Positions 43,755 to 54,292 of a stretch of DNA of 54,292 nucleotides are shown in pieces; position 1 is the stretch's first letter, and every line of letters starts with the position of its first letter. The translations under genes were made by a program, and so were the position numbers. Where the stretch lies: contig JAPEVF010000293.1 in NCBI GenBank assembly GCA_029747585.1, forward strand, positions 1 to 54,292. The letters run 5' to 3'. Under the pieces are notes generated by a model. The model was not told the origin of the DNA. It made no database searches and was given only the letters and a program-made list of their open reading frames with translations. The DNA comes from Pleurotus djamor. Taxonomy: Eukaryota; Basidiomycota; Agaricomycetes; Agaricales; Pleurotaceae.

Positions 43755-43899
43755 GCAAGAAAAACNAAAAAATTTGCCGACTTTACCCTTCGGAAGCGAA
43801 CATTCAACAACGACGGCAGTTCTTCTTCAACACCTTTGCAAACTCGGCCACGCATACATTACGTATGCAGGACTAGGAGGGTACTGTCGCTGGCCGGTA

Positions 43900-46800
43900 G
43901 CGTGTTGATGCGTGCGAGATATTGCAGGCGCAGTGCTTGGAGGGAGGGGTAAGCCCAACTTGGTCTAAAACGGACATAAAAGTGAGTAAACAGACTCTGT
44001 GTCGACCAGTAAACGACTCACCAACCATATTCAAACGTTTCATAGACGTACCGGCGCCGTTATCGATGAAGAAAACGAAATTTTTCGAAATTTGGTCCCT
44101 GGAGGCCGCCTATCGACGACGCAGTCAATATGACTTCAATCCTTTCGCAAACTCGATCAAAGATGCGCCAGACACGTACGACTAAGGTTGTATAGTTGCT
44201 GGACGACGGCGTTTCGAGGGGGAGGAGATATCGACCAAGTTGTACTGGAGGGAAGGGTGAGCAGAAAGGTGGCAATGCGGACACAGGTAGGCCCGTATAT
44301 CACTGGTACTTACTCACATATGTTTTCTTTACCCATAATACACCTCTTTCCATCGATATTCTGCGCGCTAGAGTGATCTTCAAAGGTGCCGGCTCCGGGG
44401 GTGGGTCATGACTGCACTACTAAATCCGTCGGTCAGACTCTTGTAAACACCGGAAAAGACGGACCTACCACGTACCTTCAAGAGCCCGTCACACTCACGC
44501 CGAACGGATAACGTCCAAGCGAGAAAATCAACCATCTACATGGGGAGGGGGAAAAATCAAAAACTCGAAATTCGTGAGCTACACGGACGATAATAGCAGT
44601 GAAACGACTCACATACGTTTCGCATAGATCCTACGACCCTACTCCCGCCGTTCATCCGGTGTTCCTAGCTATTTCCAGAATTTCGACCAAGGAAGACGAT
44701 CCAAGGTCGAAATTTCGAAACATCTTCAAGCCTCTCGTAAGCTTCGCCATAGTCACGCGCATGGTATGAGACCATGGGGGTATCATTTCGGTTGGGCAGC
44801 GTTTCGGCGTTCATCCGTAATTGCGAGATTTGTGGGTGGTGAGGGGGAGATTCAAAGGTAATGTCCTCTACATCAATGTCAGTACTCTGTAACCGATACT
44901 AATGACTCATAGATGACTCACGTTCAAGGGACAACAAGAATCCAGCCGATCCGTCAAGAGTCAAGGCGGAAAATCGAAAAGTTCAAGATTTTGGGTGGAT
45001 GGAATGACTTGCCACGTAAAAGTCATAGCCCCGGCAGAACGTTTCGTCACCTCGGCTAGACGTGCGAGTGTGGTTCAGGAACGCTGTGGTCTGATTCCAT
45101 TAGGGCAGCGATTCATTCTTTTTTGGTTATTCACATTTTCGTGGATTTGGGTGGCTAAGCATGAAATATCCAAACAGGTGAGTAATTCCTTGGTTCAAAG
45201 GATGCGAAATCACTTACATGTCATCATTAGATGTCCTCTATCGTTACCCCGCCCTCCCTGGCGTGTTTCCGGCACCTTCAAGATTTCGGTCCATGGGGAC
45301 GATTCTTCGGTCGAATTCGTCAAATCTCGGTAGATTGTCTTGTAAACTGGGGCCTGGGTGCGCCAATACAACACGAGCTCGGAGGTATAGCTGCTTTCGG
45401 CCAGCGGTCCGTCGTCCGTCGTGTATTCGAGTTTTTGGGAGGGTGCAGGAGGTGAGTCCTCCGCCACATCTGTATCTTCGATTTCAGCGGTTCAGGAACG
45501 ATACATGAACGTAATGGAACGACGTACCATGCAGGGACGATGCGAAACGAACCGTCTGATCAAGCATTTGCAGAGGAATCCAGCATTCTGTCCTGGAGGG
45601 AGAGATGCAAAAAAGCGATGATTGGTCGGTGAGTATTCATTGAACCTTGTTAGAAAGACTCACATATGACTCGGAGACAACCAGGCACCGCGTTTATAGC
45701 ACCAGCTACGCCAAATTCGGCCGATTTGTCGAGTTGGTGCGTGAAGGTGGTTGATGGCTCGAGCATCAAGGACGACCCACGGCCCTTCGTAAACCCGGTC
45801 CAAGGGTCTTCAATAACCCACGAGCACGGCACTCCAGCGGTCCTGGGGCGTAGGTACGTGGTTGGTCGTCATTTTGTCATTTTTCGCACTAGGTGCCTCC
45901 GAGTGAAATCTAAACAAAGCGACGATTAATCTCAATTTAGACGATAATAAACGGATGCAAGTGACTTACCATTGACTCCTCCAGCGATCTGGATCGCTCC
46001 TTCAAGGGTGCGTGGCGGAAACAAAGAATCTACCCCGGATGGTGGAGAAGAGACAAAGTAACAAGATGTAAGTTAGACGTTCGGTGAACACGATGAATTG
46101 ACTTACTAATGATCTGTTGTGACTAATAGGTCGATTCTTTGGCGATAATTACGTGCGTTCGAGCCCGGGAAGCGGTTCGGCGCGACGAGGAAGGTGCTAG
46201 CTGATACTTTGAAAACGAATACCAACGATTCAGAAACCCGGTCATAGACGCACCAGTAGTGTCGTAACATGGGCCGACCAAGGGAAACCATCGAAACGGC
46301 GAATTACCTTGGCTATCCAAGGTTTTCGGATCGGCGCGGAAGCGATTTCGATCTAGCACGGTAAGTATCACAGTCAGCCTTTCATAAACTCGGGTGGAGA
46401 TGATAATACTACGTACCTCTCAGGTATACCAAACTCCAACGAACTGCATTCTCTTCCCATTGAGTAATCGAGGTTTCGGCTCGGGAGAAGAAAAACGAGA
46501 TTCCTGGTCAAGATCTCTGTATCAGCTCTCGTAAACAATATACGAGACTATCCAGGGACGTACAGTATTGGGGTTATGCACGGCTTTGACGGGCGTTTCG
46601 TGCTGGGTGAAAAATTCGAGTTTTTGTGTTTTTCGGGGGTAAACCTGCATTTTCGTCCTTGCATACTCATGTCAGCTGTTTATAGATCTCAGGAACGATG
46701 AATGTAGGACTTACCTTCAAGGTCCCGACCGCTTGGAACCGCTCTCTTCCGCTCCGAGAATGGAAACAAAGATTCTAGGCGGGAAGAGGGAAAACTTTGA

Positions 46801-48007
46801 TTTCGGGAATGGATAACACTTACGAGTGTTGAGGTGCGGCCAAATGGGGACGAGTAGGTATACTCGAGGCCGTTGGTGAGGGTGCCGCGCTGCGAGAGCC
46901 AAAGAAGATCTAGAACTTTGCGAGGAAAGTAAGGAACCTTGTATCGGGTGAACAATGAGGTCATTACTCACGGGAATGTTCATTTTTAGGTCGTTCCGGA
47001 TCCAGGGACATCTTCGGTCACTGGCTCGAAATCCACGGAGATGAATTGCTGCGACTGGGAGGTGTAGGCAGATGGGGATGAGTAGGCGTATTCGAGGCCG
47101 CCATCGAGGTTGACGGAGGGATGTAAAATCAGGTACATGCCGAGAGAGTAAGGTCAGTTCTTCGATGATGTCTCATCTAGTGGAAAATACTTACCGAGTT
47201 GTTTAGCCGGAACGGTGGACTAGCAAGTACGATCGGTCGGCTCGCTCAACGAGGACAATGGAGAAGCGAGGGAGGGGCTAGGTGTATGATCGGGATGAGG
47301 TCATGTTCGGCTAGGCGATGATGTACGTACCTGGTCCAGACATCGCCGACGACGCCCACAGTCTGCTCGTCGTCGATGGCGGCGACGAGCAGCAGTGCTT
47401 GATGTCCCTAGTAGCCATGTCCAGAAAGTCAGTAAAGCGCAAGTGTAGAGATAATGATAAAATGGTCTTACCATTTAAAGTTGAAATTCAATACTGTTGC
47501 GACGCGACTTCGAATAAGCACCTGATGGTAAGAAAAAAAATGTTATTAACAAGTCAATCAGAAATGAAGGAATGAGATGCAGGACTCACAACGACCGTCA
47601 GACGCGAAACTGACTTGATGAAACACGAGATGAGTGGAAGCCGAAATCAAAGTGAAAGTACAAGACTTACAGTAGAAAAGAATCGGAAACACTTGAGTTG
47701 AAGTTCAGACATCTAGTTTGTATAAAGTCAATAAAGAGTCGTGAAGAATAGAGTCAAAGCTCACCAGTAATTTTGGAGACAACTAGGAATCGAGGTATTG
47801 AGGTGCGGCGTATTGAGTGATTGTGGATGTGGTGTGTTGAGAACAATTGAAGTCGATGTTGATTGGGTTTGAGTGGCAGCGTCACAAAACTTGAAAGACT
47901 CGAGAATGAACTGTAGATAAAGTAAGCCTCACGGTCAGTAAAGGGAATAGACATGATGATCAATTTGAACAACTGACGGTCAAGGACTTGAGGCTTGAGG
48001 ATGACAT
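43900..48007 (-). pseudogene. Exon-rich locus with repeated exon motifs (possible tandem-exon gene)
   Basis: From the ATG at 48,007 (M-S-S-S-S-L-K-S-L-T) downward the minus strand shows many short blocks bounded by GTRAGT-like donors, CTNAC/CTGAC branch signals and CAG/TAG acceptors, spaced by about 50-65 nt. Examples are an exon at 47,910-47,765 (F-I-L-E-S-F-K-F-C-D), donors at 45,219 and 44,922, and a 5' splice site at 44,022. Several exons repeat the same motif: G-L-E-Y-A-Y-S-S-P (about 47,100-46,985), G-L-E-Y-T-Y-S-S-P (about 46,885-46,819), L-E-Y-T-T-D-D-G (about 45,432); S-L-F-P with R-x-L-E-G (46,775-46,714 and 46,035-45,971); and W-T-E-I-L-K / L-V-E-I-L-E (45,290, 44,690). I could not join all exons in one frame (for example a stop appears when 47,765 is joined to the next block), so it is either a gene with errors, alternative exons, or a decaying array. 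No family recognised. Confidence 0.45.
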
Positions 48008-48133
48008 TGATGGGTGTGACGAGACTGATTGCTTGAGTTCGAGCGAGGTAGAGGAGAAGAGAGAGCGAAAGAGAGGAGAGGAGTAGAGAAGAAGAGGAGA
48101 GGTGATGATGACTTTGAACTCAAGTAGGCCCAG

Positions 48134-48141
48134 TATTTATA
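48134..48141 (-). promoter_or_regulatory. TATA box of the exon-rich locus
   Basis: The minus strand reads TATAAATA, followed by a 90-nt CT-rich run (cctctcctctctttc...) and then the ATG at 48,007. This is the classic layout of a strong fungal promoter and argues that the locus is transcribed. Confidence 0.65.
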
Positions 48142-49028
48142 GGAAGACGGCGAAGTGAGTGTAATCGTGTGTTTCCGAATACACGGCACTCTGGATGCAG
48201 CGGAAAATTTCGTAGAATGATGCCATATCGGCTAAGACCTAAGCGAAGGGTTCTAGCGCCGAGGACCCATGGCCTAGGCAGCCAAGCTCCCGCTTGAATC
48301 GAAAGAACGAGACGAATAGTACGAGGAGGAGAGGGACAGCTTAATGAGTTCCCCGTTGTCCCTGCTGTAGCTCTGCTGGCACTTGTCGACTGGTCCACGT
48401 TCAAGGTACAGTACGGGCGCCTATCTGTGTAGCCGATGCATGAGCTGGACGATGTGGAGGGTGTTTTTGACGAGGAACGAGGAGGAGGAGGCGCGATAGG
48501 AGCGAGAAAGGAGAAGTTCCCCTTGACTAAAATTTCGTCTCGCGTTTGAAATTCTTTCCGTGGTACTCTCGCTCCAGACTTTACACACATATATACACCT
48601 AAGCAATCGACTCTACGTGCAAGAACTGGTGGAAACAGCGATGAAGAGGTGGGACTGAATTTCTGGCGAACCCTGACAAGCGGGCCCCTGATGGACTTGG
48701 GCGGCGCTTCCTCATCGGACTTTGAATCACTTCCCTTTCCTCTCCACCACCACCATCGTTTTGCCGACACCGTTTTCCCTGCACACGATGCCGCGATAAC
48801 ACAGGTCAGATATATACTGGGGTGTACTCGGAATTTCTCTGGATTTCCCCCCGCTTTCCCATACCTCCGCCACACTTTTTCTTCACTTCATGGAACCGAT
48901 GGACTCGACGTTCTCGTCGTCCTCTCTCTTCAACTTGTTCAGCTTCCCTCCCACCCTCCTTACTCTCTCCCTCCTCGTCTCACCTACTCTCAAAGCAGAA
49001 CGGATAACACGGGCTCGGCGTGGAGTCC
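48142..49028. other. Spacer between divergent loci, long frames on both strands
   Basis: A 251-aa minus-strand frame (48,120-48,875) contains a poly-Trp run from a CCA repeat and no domain pattern, so it is not called. On the plus strand a short frame beginning M-D-S-T-F-S-S-S-S (48,899) resembles the start of the gene at 49,029 and may be its duplicate. A plus TATA-like 'catatataca' is at about 48,588-48,597. Confidence 0.4.
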
Positions 49029-49625
49029 ATGGGCTTGACATTTTCGTATCACATCTGTTCGAGTCTCGGCCATCCATTTCAAGGGATTTCTACTGTTGGT
49101 AACTGGTAAGCACCTTGGTTCTTTATTTTGTACCTGCGCCGACTAACAATGACTATACAGAAACGCTCCATTTTATCGGTACCCACGACGCTGCCTCTTC
49201 TGGCCTGGCATCCCAAAATGAAGTGTCTCGACTCTTGAGACGGAGAATCCGAAAACCACACGCAACAGGACGATTCAAATCCGCGCAAATTGATCCGTCG
49301 CACCAGGTCACCTTGCCGCTTTGGTATCCGCCACGTCACAGCGCAAAAGTAAGCATTCCGAGCACTTTCCCTCCTTTTTCTCGCTGATGAACAATATATC
49401 CAGATATCGGTCCCTCCTGCCTTCCAAGCCCACCCAATCGACGTTTCGAGCTATTTCACGTACGTTCTCCCTTTGCTTTTTCTTCCGCGCGCTGAAAGAC
49501 AATGTATATACAGAAATTCTTCATTTTATCGCCCCCATATACCCTTGCGCCCCATTTCGACCCTCTCACTCTTCTCCCTCCCATTCAACACCTACGGAAC
49601 GTTTCGAATCGACAGAAAACAATGA
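49029..49625 (+). CDS. Hypothetical four-exon small protein (141 aa)
   Basis: Exons 49,029-49,098, 49,161-49,348, 49,404-49,459 and 49,514-49,625, with introns of 62, 55 and 54 nt. Phases are 1, 0, 2; the donors are GTAACT, GTAAGC, GTACGT and the branches GACTAAC and GCTGA. The joined frame starts M-G-L-T-F-S-Y-H-I-C and runs to TGA at 49,623-49,625. It contains E-T-L-H-F-I-G-T-H-D-A-A, a basic L-L-R-R-R-I-R-K segment and F-N-T-Y-G-T-F-R-I-D. The first donor was chosen because the stronger GTAAGC four bases on creates a stop. Family unknown. Related start and splice blocks flank it (48,899 and 49,700). Confidence 0.4.
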
Positions 49626-49965
49626 CTATACATATCTACACCCTGAAGACCTGGAGCTGCTCGGAGGACTTTTTTCCGGCCTGTTGGCGGTGGTAACGAC
49701 GATGTATATATGGATCGACTCCATTTTATCGGGGTCACTGGTACGTGCTTACTTTCTCATGGGTTTTCTGATTTTCTGGCTAGAATTTCGACTCGGGAGA
49801 CGTCTCGCTGCTCGAAACGACCATTTCCCTTCCTCTCACGACATCACGGCTCGCCATAGATGGCATCTCCTCCCTGTCCCACTTCAACCTCGCCGCCTCG
49901 CAAGATGTTACTCGTTCTCTTCCGAATTCGAGTTTTGGAGTGTGTCTAGTCGTCGTTCGGGGTAG
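49626..49965 (+). pseudogene. Membrane-like exon remnant related to the neighbouring exons
   Basis: An open frame includes D-L-E-L-L, then G-L-F-S-G-L-L-A-V-V-T-T-M-Y-I, a credible membrane segment, at about 49,655-49,715. In another frame the same DNA reads R-L-H-F-I-G-V-T, echoing the E-T-L-H-F-I-G exon of the gene upstream. A donor at 49,741 (GTACGT) and an acceptor at 49,783 fit an intron of 43 nt. Without a start or end it is best treated as a relic. The membrane part resembles fungal DUF6535-type segments only loosely. Confidence 0.3.
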
Positions 49966-50817
49966 TATTTGGGGCTTCGCGCATGGGTGAGAGGGAGTTT
50001 TTGCTTTGGAGCTTGTTTCGGGACGTATCTAACATGGTAAGTGGTGTCTCCACTCTCGCGTTGATGAATTGACCCATTTTTGGGCTCAGTCACTCTAGCC
50101 TCTCTTTTCCCTCTCGGTGTCCCGGAAACCACCCCACCTCCTTCTCCCATCTCGATCTCGCTGCTCGTCAAGCTTTGCAACCATCAAATGCATGAAACGG
50201 CATGTACTGTGGGACTTGACATTTTCGTAGAGTCTGGTTATTTCTACGTAGATACAAATTTGTCATTCTCTAGTTGTACAATGCCCACCCTTGTTTCTCC
50301 CCCTCTTGGTGTGACTCTTGAGTAATTTCGGCAAACTCGCTTTGTTACTTGGCATATCATTTTGTGGACCCAGAGTCTGGACATGCTAGACTGCCTCGTT
50401 GTGGCATGATCGGACGGAAAAACTGCTTAAGCGACGGAGACGAAGAAGAGGGCAGAGGGTAGGTCTGTGCGCTGGTCTTGGGTCTGACGTGGCCTGGTGT
50501 ATATAAGGAGGGGGTTTGGGAGTGGATTCGTCAGTTATTCCCCCTCCCGCTGTCATGCTGCATGCTGTTTGTCTCGCCACCATCACCATGTACCGCAACC
50601 ACCATCATGTATTGTCTTGTAGTCTACCCGCATGTACTTAGATAGTCCACGGAGAGGCCGGCATGCTGCCGGTCTCTTCTGTAATGAAAAGGGGATGAGC
50701 GCTACGCACCTATCAGAAACCTTCGAATTTCGTTTTGGCAAAATAACAGCATACTTCACGCAACTCCAATCCAAGAAGTAAATCCGTGGGAATTCACAGC
50801 AAGTACCCCACCCACGC
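49966..50817. other. Intergenic, no supported gene
   Basis: A TATA-like box (gtgtatataagg, about 50,499-50,510) precedes a 28-codon frame at 50,553 (M-L-H-A-V-C-L-A-T). It is too short to call. The motif ctTGACATTTTCGTA, also found at 49,036, recurs at 50,216. Confidence 0.4.
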
Positions 50818-51063
50818 ACCCAAAGGCTGTCCAGAGTTTGGTACTGTCTTGACTCTTGAGATATCGAATCTCCACGACACATGTGGTCTGCCGAATGCTG
50901 AGGATGGGGTTCTTCTTATGTCGTACAAAACTCGACCATACCGACGGTCCGCCTATCAGATCCGAAAAGCATAAGTAATCCATTCCATATGATTCCAGTA
51001 CTTAAACGACTCACTTCGATGCAGTGTCATCAGTCCACTTGCATAGGATGAAGAGCGTCTTCG

Positions 51064-51855
51064 ATGGCTCAGAATCCCTTGTACTCGTATTACACAGAGT
51101 CGACTGGTCCACCAGAGGCTCCTGCACGGATATCCCAGTCCACGTCCGTAATTGAGAACGGTATTTTGCCCGCCGATGCACTTCCTTCAGAGCCATTTCC
51201 ACCGCCTCTCCTACTCTTCCAGCCACTCGCCCACTATCCATCACTCCCGCCAAATTATCACCGCTATCATCACCGTCCACCACGGACGACAGTTCCCCTT
51301 CCACCCCAACTCGATACCTCCTACGACGGAATAGCCATACACCCTCTGTTAGCTTACGACAGTCCCCATGTGGCCGAATATGACTTAACCACATGTCCAA
51401 CGACATTCATCCGACTGTTCCGGCTTAACGGTGTCGTGACCGAAGACGTATTTTTCGAGCCAGCGACGGCTCCGACATTCTCATCGTTAACGCTGAGCAT
51501 AGCAGGGTATCCATGGCCGATTATCGTACACGGTACTGGTACTGGAGGCGATCAGAGCGGGGTAAATGGCAGAAGGTCATCGGGTCTGGGGATAGTGACT
51601 GTGCGCGATGTAATGTGGGCTTTGTACGATGAACTAGAAAGATCGGTGGTAGATGTAGACTGGGGCAGCGTCATGAGAGGCGAAGAAAGCCTACTTTTCT
51701 TGGAATCCGAAGAGACTCAGAGTACACAAAGAAACCGACAACAAAGTGTGCAGAAACGCTTGGAATATCTTGGACAACGGAGAACATTCATGGGGATCTC
51801 CCTTCCGGAGTATTTCAGTGGTGACTTGGAGGAAATGAGGGTGCATGTGCGATGA
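51064..51855 (+). CDS. DUF6699-like protein, duplicate 2 (263 aa, intact)
   Basis: An uninterrupted frame from M-A-Q-N-P-L-Y-S-Y-Y-T to TGA at 51,855. The proline-rich N-terminal part (to about residue 85) is followed by the domain: H-P-L-L-A-Y-D, Y-D-L-T-T-C-P-T-T, F-E-P-A-T-A-P-T, S-I-A-G-Y-P-W-P-I-I-V, a Gly-rich loop, V-T-V-R-D-V-M-W-A-L-Y-D-E-L and R-R-T-F-M-G-I-S-L near the end. It differs from duplicate 1 by about ten residues and two extra residues near 225, and from the gene at 22,952 much more. It serves as the reference that exposes the extra base in duplicate 1. The cellular role of DUF6699 proteins is not known. Confidence 0.8.
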   Translation: MAQNPLYSYYTESTGPPEAPARISQSTSVIENGILPADALPSEPFPPPLLLFQPLAHYPSLPPNYHRYHHRPPRTTVPLPPQLDTSYDGIAIHPLLAYDSPHVAEYDLTTCPTTFIRLFRLNGVVTEDVFFEPATAPTFSSLTLSIAGYPWPIIVHGTGTGGDQSGVNGRRSSGLGIVTVRDVMWALYDELERSVVDVDWGSVMRGEESLLFLESEETQSTQRNRQQSVQKRLEYLGQRRTFMGISLPEYFSGDLEEMRVHVR

Positions 51856-52113
51856 CATGCTTAGGGTTCTGTGAGGGGGGTCAGGTTGGGGTCAGGTACC
51901 ATAGAGGACTTGGAGGGGCAGTCAAAATTGTGTTTGCACGGAGTCAAAGTGACTGTGGGAAATCAATTTCACACAGTCACAACGCTTTCCTAGTCTGCGA
52001 ATCTGCCAAGTCCCATTGACGATTAGTCATAGCTAAGCAAGGCTTCCCACAAACCTCCTTTGCTCGCGTTTTCCTTCACCCTCCTCCCTTTTATTCCGAG
52101 CCACACTGAACGT

Positions 52114-54292
52114 TGGCATCACCCCCGTGTCCCTTCAAATAAATCTCGAGGAAAGGCCTGAAGACAGTTCCCTTTCCATCACACATCTTTCATCTCGACC
52201 ACGACCACCATTACCCTGCATTTCCACTTCCACTTCCACCCCCAATCCCTTCCCCTCCCTTCTTCCCCTCCATCCGCTTCGAGTCCAACTCTCCCACTCA
52301 CACTCCCCAGACCTTCCGTCTCGCACCACACACACTCAAAGCACCCAATCCCCTCAACACTCCCCTACCACTGCTCCGGTTTGGCAAAGATCTGCAGGAG
52401 ATTGCGAAACGAGGGAGAGACAAACAGGCCTGTATTCATTTCTGGTGAGTTATATACATCCTTCGAGGCTTCGTAATGGCTTAAACTACGTACAGTCCAT
52501 GCTCCCTGCCCTCTCCCCCTTCATCTCCCTCTCCCACGACCCGAGCCCATCAACATCTACTCCCCATTCACCACATCCCTACGACGTGTTCTTCAGTCAC
52601 CAAGGCCGCTTCAATCCGCATATAATCCACTCACAATTGATACTCGAAAGGTTCCAAATCACCAAACGCCGATCACAAGCAAGAAAAACAAAATTTTGCC
52701 AACTTTACCTTCGGAAGCGAACATCCAACAACGACGGCAGTTCTTCTTCAACACCTTTGCAAACTCGGCCACGCATACATTACGTATGCAGGACTAGGAG
52801 GGTACTGTCGCTGGCCGGTAGCGTGTTGATGCGTGCGGGGAGGGAAGGTCCAGCCCAACTTGGTCTAAAACGGACATAAAAGTGAGTAAACAGACTCTGT
52901 GTCGACCAGTAAACGACTCACCAACCATATTCAAACGTTTCATAGACGTACCGGCGCCGTTATCGATGAAGAAAACGGAATTTTTCGAAATTTGGTCCCT
53001 GGAGGCCGCCTATCGACGACGCAGTCAATATGACTTCAATCCTTTCGCAAACTCGATCAAAGATGCGCCAGACACGTACGACTAAGGCTGTATAGTTGCT
53101 GGACGACGGCGTTTCGAGGGGGAGGAGATATCGACCAAGTTGTACTGGAGGGAAGGGTGAGCAGAAAGGTGGCAATGCGGACACAGGTAGGCCCGTATAT
53201 CACTGGTACTTACTCACATATGTTTTCTTTACCCATAATACACCTCTTTCCATCGATATTCTGCGCGCTAGAGTGATCTTCAAAGGTGCCGGCTCCGGGG
53301 GTGGGTCATGACTGCACTACTAAATCCGTCGGTCAGACTCTTGTAAACACCGGAAAAGACGGACCTACCACGTACCTTCAAGAGCCCGTCACACTCACGC
53401 CGAACGGATAACGTCCAAGCGAGAAAATCAACCATCTACATGGGGAGGGGGAAAAATCAAAAACTCGAAATTCGTGAGCTACACGGACGATAATAGCAGT
53501 GAAACGACTCACATACGTTTCGCATAGATCCTACGACCCTACTCCCGCCGTTCATCCGGTGTTCCTAGCTATTTCCAGAATTTCGACCAAGGAAGACGAT
53601 CCAAGGTCGAAATTTCGAAACATCTTCAAGCCTCTCGTAAGCTTCGCCATAGTCACGCGCATGGTATGAGACCATGGGGGTATCATTTCGGTTGGGCAGC
53701 ATTTCGGCGTTCGTCCGTAATTGCGAGATTTGTGGGTGGTGAGGGGGAGGTTCAAAGGTACTGTCCTCTACATCGATGTCAGTACTCTGTAACCGATACT
53801 AAATGACTCATAGATGACTCACGTTTAAGGGACAACAAGAATCCAGCCGATCCGTCAAGATTCAAGGCGGAAAATCGAAAAGTTCAAGATTTTGGGTGGA
53901 TGGAATGACTTGCCACGAAAAAGTCATAGCCCCGGCAGAACGTTTCGTCACCTCGGCTAGACGTGCGAGTGTGGTTCAGGAACGCTGTGGTCTGATTCCA
54001 TTAGGGCAGCGATTCATTCTTTTTTGGTTATTCACATTTTCGTGGATTTGGGTGGCTAAGCATGAAATATCCAAACAGGTGAGTAATTCCTTGGTTCAAA
54101 GGATGCGAAATCACTTACATGTCATCATTAGATGTCCTCTATCGTTACCCCGCCCTCCCTGGCGTGTTTCCGGCACCTTCAAGATTTCGGTCCATGGGGA
54201 CGATTCTTCGGTCGAATTCGTCAAATCTCGGTAGATTGTCTTGTAAACTGGGGCCTGGGTGCGCCAATACAACACGAGCTCGGAGGTATAGC
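52114..54292 (-). pseudogene. Second, partial copy of the 3' half of the exon-rich locus
   Basis: Minus-strand sequence equal to 43,199-45,391, including the same donor and acceptor positions (for example GTGAGTCG at 52,922 and the L-V-E-I-L-E block near 53,590). The 5' half of the locus, if duplicated, lies beyond the window. At the left end the block 43,050-43,198 of copy 1 is missing and is replaced by unrelated DNA (51,858-52,113), so the minus-strand locus is cut there. Confidence 0.6.

Larger units (their letters stand above)
40739..45391. repeat. Segmental duplication, copy 1
   Basis: 40,739-41,815 matches 50,818-51,857 and 43,199-45,391 matches 52,114-54,292, at about 98-99% identity by eye. 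Between the two blocks copy 1 has about 1.38 kb (41,816-43,198) and copy 2 only about 256 bp of different sequence. The second copy runs off the end of the window, so the true length is unknown. Confidence 0.85.
50818..54292. repeat. Segmental duplication, copy 2 (runs off the window)
   Basis: It matches copy 1 at 40,739-41,815 and 43,199-45,391 with a constant offset of about 8,900 in the second block. Typical differences are single bases (gaaaacgaa/gaaaacgga near 44,075/52,976; ctaaggttg/ctaaggctg near 44,183/53,083). The last window base corresponds to 45,391. Confidence 0.88.

Noticed and set aside
48120..48875. 251-codon minus-strand frame
   Set aside because: Crosses the TATA box and CT-rich leader of the exon-rich locus, has a CCA-derived Trp run and no domain pattern.
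51950..51995. Inverted repeat gtgactgtg...cacagtcac as a mobile element
   Set aside because: Arms are only 9 bp and no target duplication is seen; reported only here.

Overview
The window reads as nuclear DNA of a filamentous basidiomycete, probably an Agaricomycete. The support is short introns (about 54-82 nt) with GTRNGT-like donors and CTNAC/CTGAC-like branch points, a tandem family of F-box proteins, DUF6699-like proteins typical of that group, and fungal Ty1/copia sequence. No rRNA, tRNA or CRISPR array was recognised. Seven single or paired N positions are scattered through the sequence, and three of them clearly disturb reading frames, so some broken frames are probably assembly errors. 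The genus cannot be told from this window.

Layout. 1-6,853: two diverged Ty1/copia copies in tandem on the minus strand. They share one 352-bp LTR (1,907-2,258) that has a polypurine tract on one side and a half-tRNA-iMet primer site on the other. Copy B is cut at 6,853 by a second LTR-like sequence (about 6,854-8,110). 9,285-18,957: a plus-strand cluster of four F-box genes and one 5'-truncated relative, all ending in a P-[RQ]-L-x-[PG]-W-E-x-W-W motif. Two unrelated hypothetical genes lie inside the cluster. 19,600-22,300: degenerate, duplicated gene relics. 22,952-29,056: a DUF6699-like gene, a two-exon gene of unknown function and a four-exon F-box/leucine-rich-type gene.

29,517-38,292 holds two long minus-strand paralogues (1,298 and 1,027 aa). 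Each has an N-terminal Cys cluster, a proline/serine-rich linker, long coiled coils and a basic C-terminus. Four introns have matching phases, and one copy has an additional position shift in its exon structure. Between them sits a 275-bp MITE with perfect 22-bp terminal inverted repeats and a TA target duplication.

40,739 to the window end is a recent segmental duplication: a DUF6699-like gene plus the 3' half of an exon-rich minus-strand locus occurs twice, about 1-2% diverged. The first copy carries about 1.3 kb of extra DNA with duplicated exons. The full locus (about 43,900-48,007) has a TATA box and many small exon-like blocks, several of them repeated protein motifs; it is the most unusual structure in the window. 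Next to it a plus-strand four-exon gene (49,029-49,625) is followed by related splice-site/exon blocks.

Together the window is an accessory, repeat-rich region: tandem gene-family expansion (F-box, coiled-coil pair, DUF6699), exon duplication, segmental duplication and transposon insertion. No metabolic pathway or operon-like unit is present. The F-box proteins would be expected to act as SCF ubiquitin-ligase adaptors; the remaining genes have no assigned function.
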